The notes under the pieces are model-generated. The model saw nothing but the letters and a program-made list of their open reading frames with translations, had not been told where the DNA came from and made no database searches. The translations under genes were made by a program, and so were the position numbers. From Ashinkailepas kermadecensis (Eukaryota; Arthropoda; Thecostraca; Neolepadidae), in the NCBI GenBank assembly GCA_034440615.1, contig JAOTOM010005157.1:851501-915500 (forward strand): a stretch of 64,000 nt of DNA, in the 5' to 3' direction. Each line of letters begins with the position of its first letter. The first letter of the stretch is position 1. Below, piece by piece: positions 56,746-64,000 of this stretch.

Positions 56746-57600
56746 CAGTATGCCACTGCCCACCCACCAGTCATTGTCCCACAGTACTATCACGCCACTG
56801 CCCATAGTATTGTCACACCCCTACCCATAGTACCTGTCACACCCCTATCCACAGCACTGTCACACCCTTACCCACAGTACTGTCACACCCCTATCCACAG
56901 TATTGTCACACCACTGCACATAGTACTGTCACACCCGTACACACAATACTGTCACATCACTGCCCATATCACTGTCACATCACTGCCCATATCACTGTCA
57001 CATCACTGCCCATATCACTGTCACATCACTTCCCATATCACTGTCACACCACTGCCTATAGTACTGGCACACCACTGCCCATAGTATTGTCACACCACTG
57101 TCCATAGTACTGTCACACCACTGCCCATAGTATTGTCACACCACTGCCCATAGTACTGTCACACCCGTGCATACAATACTGTCACACCACTGCCCATAGT
57201 ACTGTCACACCCCTACCAATAGTACTGTCACACCACTGCCCATAGTATTGTCACACCACTGCCCATAGCACTGTCACACCCGTGCACACAATACTGTCAC
57301 ATCACTACCCATAGTATTGTCACACCACTGCACATAGTATTGTCACACCACTGTACACAATACTGTCACACCCCTGCACACAATACTGCCACATCACTAC
57401 CCATAGTATTGGCACATCACTACCCATAGTATTGTCACACCACTGTACACAATACTGTCACACCACTGCCCATAGTACTGTCACACCCCTGCACACAATA
57501 CTGTCACACCGCTACCCATGGTATTGTCACACCACTACCCACAGTACTGTCACACCCCTACCCACAATACTGTCACATCCCTCGCCACCATCGCCACAGT
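56746..57600. repeat. 23-bp tandem array derived from the 20-bp array
   Basis: Units of TACTGTCACACCACTGCCCA plus TAG, diverged and about 23 bp long. The TGTCAC and CACTGCC phrases are shared with the 20-bp array at its left, so one probably evolved from the other. The change-over is a ragged stretch at about 56560-56800. Confidence 0.88.
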
Positions 57601-58370
57601 AGTGTCATATTGTCCACTGTCTTACTTTGGCCTGACTATGGGAGGGATTCCCATTGCACTGGAAGGATTCTGCCTTTCCTCAAAACGCGCCCCTGCACTG
57701 TATTTTGCCACTTTCCCCAGTGCTGTGGGAGTTGTGGTGATCTCCTATTGTTTTGAAACGATGAGTGCTAACGACCTGAAACAAAAGGCAGCGTGTTTCA
57801 CGGGACGGGATCTCGCGACTGACACTTGATTTGTAAATGTTAGCTCACTGGTTGTAAATGTTAGCTCACTGGTTGATCTCTTAGCCCAGCTTAAGAGTAA
57901 ATTGTTCGAAAAATCGAACATTTCACCTTCAATTGTTATCAATGTAGCAACTATAACTAGTACTCGCTTGAGGTGATTATTGCCTTCAACACGCAATTTG
58001 GATGCTAACCATGTGCGATTTGCTACCTTTCGGCCCATAGGTTAAGAGTGACAATGGCAAAGTGTTGCTCCGTTTTGGGAGCTTGAGAAATAGTGCACGA
58101 AAACACAATTTTCTAGCACGTAGTGAGTACAAATAAACGTTAACAAATTAACAAATTGACTTCAGCTTCAGTGTCCACACTAACCCCAGAGTGACTAATT
58201 TGCTAAAAAGGTCACCTGACACCAAGTTGGATCAATGACCTCGCACTGGAATGATCTCGGAAAGGTCAATAACCTATGGAAACAGGTTAGCTCATTGGTA
58301 TAGCCTTACCCCTCTGTCCGTCACTACACCACAAGTGGAGGCCGTCCAACCCTGTCTGGCCCAGCCGGCG
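57601..58370. other. No gene recognised
   Basis: Unique DNA with a small duplication of TGTAAATGTTAGCTCACTGGT at about 57832-57873. Confidence 0.4.
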
Positions 58371-58920
58371 CTACACTACAAACGGAGCCCGCTCGGTAGT
58401 CCTGCCCGGCGGACATTACACTACAAACGGAGCCCGCTCGGTAGTCCTGCCCAGCGGACATTACACTACAAACGGAGCCCGCTCGGTAGTCCTGCCCGGC
58501 GGACATTACACTACAAACAGAGCCCGCTCGGTAGTCCTGCTCGGCGGACATTACACTACAAACAGAGCCCGCTCGGTAGTCCTGCTCGGCGGACATTACA
58601 CTACAAACAGAGCCCGCTCGGTAGTCCTGCTCGGCGGACATTACACTACAGAGCCCGCTCGGTAGTCCTGCTCGGCGGACATTACACTACAAACAGAGCC
58701 CGCTCGGTAGTCCTGCCCGGCGGACATTACACTACAAACAGAGCCCGCTCGGTAGTCCTGCTCGGCGGACATTACACTACAAACAGAGCCCGCTCGGTAG
58801 TCCTGCTCGGCGGACATTACACTACAAACAGAGCCCGCTCGGTAGTCCTGCCCAGCCGGCACTACACTACAAACGGAGCCCACCCGTCAGAGTCCTGCTC
58901 GGCGGACATTACACTGCAAA
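58371..58920. repeat. 45-bp tandem array, about 12 copies
   Basis: Units contain GGACATTACACTACAAACAG and AGCCCGCTCGGTAGTCCTGC. One copy (about 58640-58682) has lost three to four bases, which shifts the open frame. Confidence 0.95.
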
Positions 58921-59762
58921 CGGAACTCGCAGCGCTGACGTCACAGCTGCACGTGCGACCGTCGGCCCCGTGACGTCAGGCGGCATTTCGATGAGTCGGG
59001 TGACGAAAACGTCACGACTGTCACAGCGAGGCGAGGCGTCACGGAGGTCGGGTGTCCCTGTCGCATATTCGGTCGTCCCATCCACATAGTAACTGACCCG
59101 ATAACATAGAAATAACTCAGTAACATGGTAGCATAACGGGTAATGCAATATCAATTGCATGCTGTGGCCACTGATGCACCACCGTCGTAGCGAGGACACC
59201 AACCGCTAACTGACAGATGGACGCGTGGACGCATGCTAATTGGCGTGTCAGCAAGTTACGTGGCGTTCAGACACGCTAACCGACGAGAGGAGTGCTAACT
59301 AACCTGGACGCATGCTACCTGACGTGACAAAATGGTAGCGAGATGACATGATGACTTGTCCTCAGAGGTGTTCGAAGGGGCTTGATGTTGCCTACCTGTG
59401 GGGTTTCTTTTGTGTCAGAATACTGAACGTATCGTCCAAATCCTTCCCAACATCCACAACCAACCAACACCTCAATGCGTGGCTACGAACGCTAACCTAT
59501 TGAGAAATGAAATAATATTTACCCATAGAACAAACCATTCTTTTTTTCTTCAACGGACATATAGTTTGAAATCAATATGATTTTTGCCAGATTTCGTACA
59601 TTATGGTCACAGTGGTAATATTTAGAAATATACATGTAGTTTTGCTGTTGATACCTATATACAGTGACACAGACAGGGGACACATGGTGTAGGTGGCCCC
59701 ATTCTGTAGGTGTACCACGACCATTGATGCTCAGTTTTAAGTTTTACCCCACCCAGGGGTAA
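58921..59762. other. No gene recognised
   Basis: Diverged TGCTAAC-containing phrases recur at 59200-59330. No exon is seen. Confidence 0.4.
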
Positions 59763-59941
59763 AACTTTTACAAAATCGAACAGTACGTTTTTCCAAAAAA
59801 CCGATCAATAGATTTTGATTTAAAAGCATATTCGTAATCAGTACCTGCTCACAACTTTTACAAAATCGAACAGTACGTTTTTCCAAAAACCGATCAATAG
59901 ATTTTGATTTAAAAGCATATTCGTAATCAGTACCTGCTCAC
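59763..59941. repeat. 90-bp tandem duplication
   Basis: Two almost identical copies start at 59763 and 59853, each with AACTTTTACAAAATCGAACA. They differ mainly in one A-run, so the duplication is recent. Confidence 0.95.
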
Positions 59942-60041
59942 ATTTTGAATAGTGTCCTGTCTTCTAAGCCTTCGGAGTCCTTCTGACGAACCGTGACTGA
60001 AACTGCGACGATTCCTGGCTGATGACGATGTCGTTGGCACG

Positions 60042-62305
60042 GATGTCATGTGTGCTCATGGAGGAGTCGATGGCAGGGATGTCATGTGTGCTCATGGAGG
60101 AGTCGATGGCAGGGATGTCATGTGTGCTCATGGAGGAGCCGATGGCAGGGATGTCATGTGTGCTCATGGAGGAGCCGTTGGCAGGGATGTCATGTGTGCT
60201 CATGGAGGAGCCGTTGGCAGGGATGTCATGTGTGCTCATGGAGGAGCCGTTGGCAGGGATGTCATGTGTGCTCATGGAGGAGCCGCTCATGGAGGAGCCG
60301 TTGGCAGGGATGTCATGTGTGCTCATGGAGGAGTCGATGGCAGGGATGTCATGTGTGCTCATGGAGGAGCGTCGATGGCAGGGATGTCATGTGTGCTCAT
60401 GGAGGATGTCATGTGTGCTCATGGAGGAGCCGATGGCAGGGATGTCATGTGTGCTCATGGAGGAGCCGATGGCAGGGATGTCATGTGTGCTCATGGAGGA
60501 GCCGTTGGCAGGGATGTCATGTGTGCTCATGGAGGAGCCGTTGGCAGGGATGTCATGTGTGCTCATGGAGGAGCCGATGGCAGGGATGTCATGTGTGCTC
60601 ATGGAGGAGCCGATGGCAGGGATGTCATGTGTGCTCATGGAGGAGCCGTTGGCAGGGATGTCATGTGTGCTCATGGAGGAGCCGATGGCAGGGATGTCAT
60701 GTGTGCTCATGGAGGAGCCGATGGCAGGGATGTCATGTGTGCTCATGGAGGAGCCGTTGGCAGGGATGTCATGTGTGCTCATGGAGGAGCCGATGGCAGG
60801 GATGTCATGTGTGCTCATGGAGGAGCCGATGGCAGGGATGTCATGTGTGCTCATGGAGGAGCCGATGGCAGGGATGTCATGTGTGCTCATGGAGGAGCCG
60901 TTGGCAGGGATGTCATGTGTGCTCATGGAGGAGCCTGGGTTTCATGGAGGAGCCTGATGGCAGGGATGTCATGTGTGCTCATGGAGGAGCCGATGGCAGG
61001 GATGTCATGTGTGCTCATGGAGGAGTCGATGGCAGGGATGTCATGTGTGCTCATGGAGGAGCCGTTGGCAGGGATGTCATGTGTGCTCATGGAGGAGCCG
61101 ATGGCAGGGATGTCATGTGTGCTCATGGAGGAGCCGATGGCAGGGATGTCATGTGTGCTCATGGAGGAGCCGATGGCAGGGATGTCATGTGTGCTCATGG
61201 AGGAGCCGATGGCAGGGATGTCATGTGTGCTGCAGGGATCATGGATGGCACGGATGTCATGTGTGCTCATGGAGGAGCCGATGGCACGGATGTCATGTGT
61301 GCTCATGGAGGAGCCGATGGCAGGGATGTCATGTGTGCTCATGGAGGAGCCGATGGCAGGGATGTCATGTGTGCTCATGGAGGAGCCGTTGGCAGGGATG
61401 TCATGTGTGCTCATGGAGGAGCCGTTGGCAGGGATGTCATGTGTGCTCATGGAGGAGCCGATGGCAGGGATGTCATGTGTGCTCATGGAGGAGCCGATGG
61501 CACGGATGTCATGTGTGCTCATGGAGGAGCCGATGGCAGGGATGTCATGTGTGCTCATGGAGGAGCCGATGGCAGGGATGTCATGTGTGCTCATGGAGGA
61601 GCCGATGGCAGGGATGTCATGTGTGCTCATGGAGGAGCCGTTGGCAGGGATGTCATGTGTGCTCATGGAGGAGCCGTTGGCAGGGATGTCATGTGTGCTC
61701 ATGGAGGAGCCGATGGCAGGGATGTCATGTATGTGTGCCCATGGCAGGGATGTCATGTGTGCTCATGGAGGAGTCGATGGCAGGGATGTCATGTGTGCTC
61801 ATGGAGGAGCCGATGGCAGGGATGTCATGTGTGCTCATGGAGGAGCCGATGGCAGGGATGTCATGTGTGCTCATGGAGGAGTCGATGGCAGGGATGTCAT
61901 GTGTGCTCATGGAGGAGCCGTTGGCAGGGATGTCATGTGTGCTCATGGAGGAGCCGTTGGCAGGGATGTCATGTGTGCTCATGGAGGAGCCGTTGGCAGG
62001 GATGTCATGTGTGCTCATGGAGGAGCCGTTGGCAGGGATGTCATGTGTGCTGAATGGCAGGGATGTCATGTGTACTCATGGAGGAGCCGTTGGCAGGGAT
62101 GTCATGTGTGCTCATGGAGGAGCCGTTGGCAGGGATGTCGTGTGTGCTCATGGAGGAGCCGTTGGCAGGGATGTCATGTGTGCTCATGGAGGAGCCGTTG
62201 GCAGGGATGTCATGTGTGCTCATGGAGGAGCCGTTGGCAGGGATGTCATGTGTGCTCATGGAGGAGCCGTTGGCAGGGATGTCATGTGTGCTCATGGAGG
62301 AGCCG
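60042..62305. repeat. 36-bp satellite array, about 62 copies (largest in the window)
   Basis: The unit is GATGTCATGTGTGCTCATGG plus AGGAGCCGATGGCAGG. Most variation is a binary change, GCCGAT or GCCGTT, with rarer GTCGAT. Seven irregular units mark junctions: about 60285, 60369, 60402, 60932, 61231, 61724 and 62051. All three plus frames and one minus frame are open for long distances, and the three plus frames are linked only by the irregular units. Thirty-six is a multiple of three, so the open frames follow from a unit without stops. I do not call a gene. Confidence 0.97.
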
Positions 62306-63199
62306 ATGGCCCCATTCTGATGTGGGGATAATGACTCCTTCCCATCCCAATGCTGGTATTTCCTCCTCTCATTGGGGGCATACCTAAGTTATTATTGGTC
62401 ACCACGTAAATCAGGGGGACATAACTTTCACTTTCTACTTGTCTACTTGGCTGCTCCTGATGTGTTTGACATGCCAATTTATGTAAAATTATACTTCGAT
62501 TTCTCTACGAAGATAGGAAGGTACGTATGTATAAATCCGCATCTGAAAGACGTATAGGTATTGCCATGACTGAGTATAAATGTGGAAGTGCAGATATTCG
62601 GATTTTGGTGCGATTCAGATGGCAGCCGATAATGCCAGTTACCTAGGTATGTACCTAAGAACCTTGAGTTCAGGTAACCTTCGGCGTAGGAATATACCTA
62701 TGTGAACGCTTGTGGTGCATTAATCATAATGTCTCATTAACGAAGACACTATTATTTAATATTCTTGAAAATGAGGGCTGGACTGCATGCTCACTTGCCA
62801 TTCACCATTCATACATGCTAACACGTTCATGCGAAAGGCAATCCCGCGTTCTTGACTGCGTTTTCTCCTAATTAATTAGTGCAGCTATGTCTGTGCAGAA
62901 CACCATTGCTGCCCTTAAGTACGTGTCAAATATACCAGAATTAGTTGAAGGACATTTGAAATGCCAATGACGACGCGTAAGTAACACAAATACAAATTAA
63001 TGTGATCCCTCCAACAGCTGTCCTTCAACGAGACGATGCGGTAACGACTGCTTCCAGCACACCACAAGATGGCTGCCGAGCACCGCTGTTGTTCCGCTGA
63101 TTTTGTGGGCCAATGCACATTCCAGCTATATAGAGTTCAGTGGTCCCAGCCGTCCCCTCCCGGTCCAAGACAAGTCCGGAGGGCTACGGGGAACGATAA
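62306..63199. other. No gene recognised
   Basis: AT-rich DNA. An ATG in good context at 63069 (AAGATGGCTGCC) opens a 73-codon frame that runs into the trinucleotide repeat. No family is recognised. Confidence 0.35.
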
Positions 63200-63258
63200 C
63201 GCTGCTGCTGCGGCTGCTGCTGAGGCTGCTGCTGCTGCGGCTGCTGCTGCTGAGGCTG
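63200..63258. repeat. (GCT/CTG)n trinucleotide repeat
   Basis: About 19 triplets, mostly GCTGCT with CGG and AGG interruptions. Confidence 0.95.
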
Positions 63259-63303
63259 CGTGCCACCAGTACTTCGCACTTTTTATATAAGGAAAATAAC
63301 CTT

Positions 63304-63380
63304 CCCCGTCCCACCCCCACCCCACCCCCACCCCACCCCACCCCACCTCCACCCCCACCCCACCTCCACCCCACCCCGTC
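63304..63380. repeat. (CCCCAC)n low-complexity tract
   Basis: CCCCACCC and CCACCTCCACC repeats. The complementary strand is G-rich with many short G-runs. Confidence 0.94.
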
Positions 63381-63830
63381 GCAAGCAAAGGAAGACCAAT
63401 GAACAAACAAGCCAGGAATTGATTCATGGGGAGAAGGGCCGACCCACTTAACACCCCGGAAGGTGCCCCCGATGGCGATAGAACTCCCCTCCAAATGGAA
63501 ACGGCACCCCTCTGGAAAGGCCGAATGCACTCCCCAACCGCGCAAAGAACCGTTCAGTCTCGAACGCCACTCCGGGGTGAAAAGGCGACCCTGCGGCAAT
63601 GCCGAGTGCACCGCACCCCCATCTGCTCGACGAATTTTGCGGCTGAAGGCGCCCCACCGGGTACTACGGCGTTCCTTCAAAATGTCTACCTCACCCATCT
63701 TCTTTACGAAATCCGTGACAGAATCCGTGTTAGTGACAGAAGCATGCGACCACCAATAATCTTGTTTTAATTTCAGCATCAGCTCATGGCCGTCGGCTGA
63801 AAAGAAACGACATCGAAGCGGCCACGCAAT

Positions 63831-64000
63831 GCCCTCTCACTCTACCTCTCCCCAAGGATGGTTCCCTCGCCGCTGCCGCTCAGGTTCGCCAGCCGTCATC
63901 AGTCATTGCCCTCTCCGCTACCTCTCCCCTAGGATAGTTCCCTCGCCGCTGCCGCTCAGGTTCGCCAGCCGTCATCAGTCATTGCCCTCTCCCCTACCTC
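63831..64000. repeat. 77-bp tandem repeat running off the window
   Basis: Units start at GCCCTCTC at 63831, 63908 and 63984, sharing CCTCGCCGCTGCCGCTCAGG and TTCGCCAGCCGTCATCAGTC. The array continues past the right edge. Confidence 0.93.

Noticed and set aside
60048..62387. A 779-codon open frame as a real repetitive protein
   Set aside because: It is the 36-bp satellite read through; other frames on both strands are equally open, and no promoter, splice site or non-repeat domain supports it.
63069..63290. Small alanine-rich protein starting at AAGATGGCTGCC
   Set aside because: Good start context, but the frame runs into a CTG/GCT repeat and shows no family similarity or conservation that I can judge.

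Overview
The window is eukaryotic, from a repeat-rich invertebrate genome. It carries one spliced gene I can name with confidence, a bHLH-Orange repressor of the Enhancer of split/HES family ending in WRPW, together with CR1/L2-type and jockey-like LINE copies, a piggyBac remnant, hAT-like MITEs and an unusually large number of unrelated tandem repeats. An arthropod, plausibly a crustacean, fits best because the HES protein most resembles the arthropod E(spl) m-beta/m-gamma type. The species cannot be settled from the sequence alone.

Layout. 1-4.3 kb: no gene; a 0.46-kb imperfect palindrome. 4.38-5.18 kb: a minus-strand copy of a dispersed family that I think is undescribed (a head of about 55 bp starting CAGTRGCGT, followed by a quasi-periodic GGGCCCC/AAAATCGC tail). 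5.4-6.3 kb: 31 copies of a 29-bp satellite. 6.8-7.5 kb: GC-rich DNA. 7.6-11.2 kb: a nearly complete plus-strand LINE (esterase, AP endonuclease, reverse transcriptase) with a few disabling lesions. 12-15.6 kb: three tandem arrays. 15.6-18.3 kb: the E(spl)/HES gene with a recognisable Notch-type promoter (Su(H) pair, three Hes-type GGCACG sites, TATA box). Its WRPW-stop end has been duplicated into a 3' minisatellite. 20.6-21.7 kb: a decayed minus-strand copy of the same LINE type. 24-34 kb: seven more arrays in otherwise featureless DNA. 39.3-41 kb: a minus-strand jockey-like LINE remnant that contains one minisatellite and borders another. 44.3-46.5 kb: two head-to-tail copies of the head+tail family. 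49.6-49.8 kb: seven CRE palindromes spaced exactly 35 bp apart. 50.7-53.1 kb: a hAT MITE with a perfect target-site duplication, then a truncated piggyBac between two copies of its own flank. 53.3-64 kb: mostly tandem arrays (units 60, 20, 23, 45, 36 and 77 bp) with one tRNA-like SINE.

By rough addition, tandem arrays cover 14-15 kb of the 64 kb. Nearly every long open frame in the window is such an array read in frame, often open in several frames and on both strands, and I do not treat these as genes. The functional story is therefore one Notch-responsive repressor gene embedded in fast-changing repeat DNA. The repeats have reached both its promoter side (a 2.2-kb array ending about 1.1 kb upstream) and its coding end.
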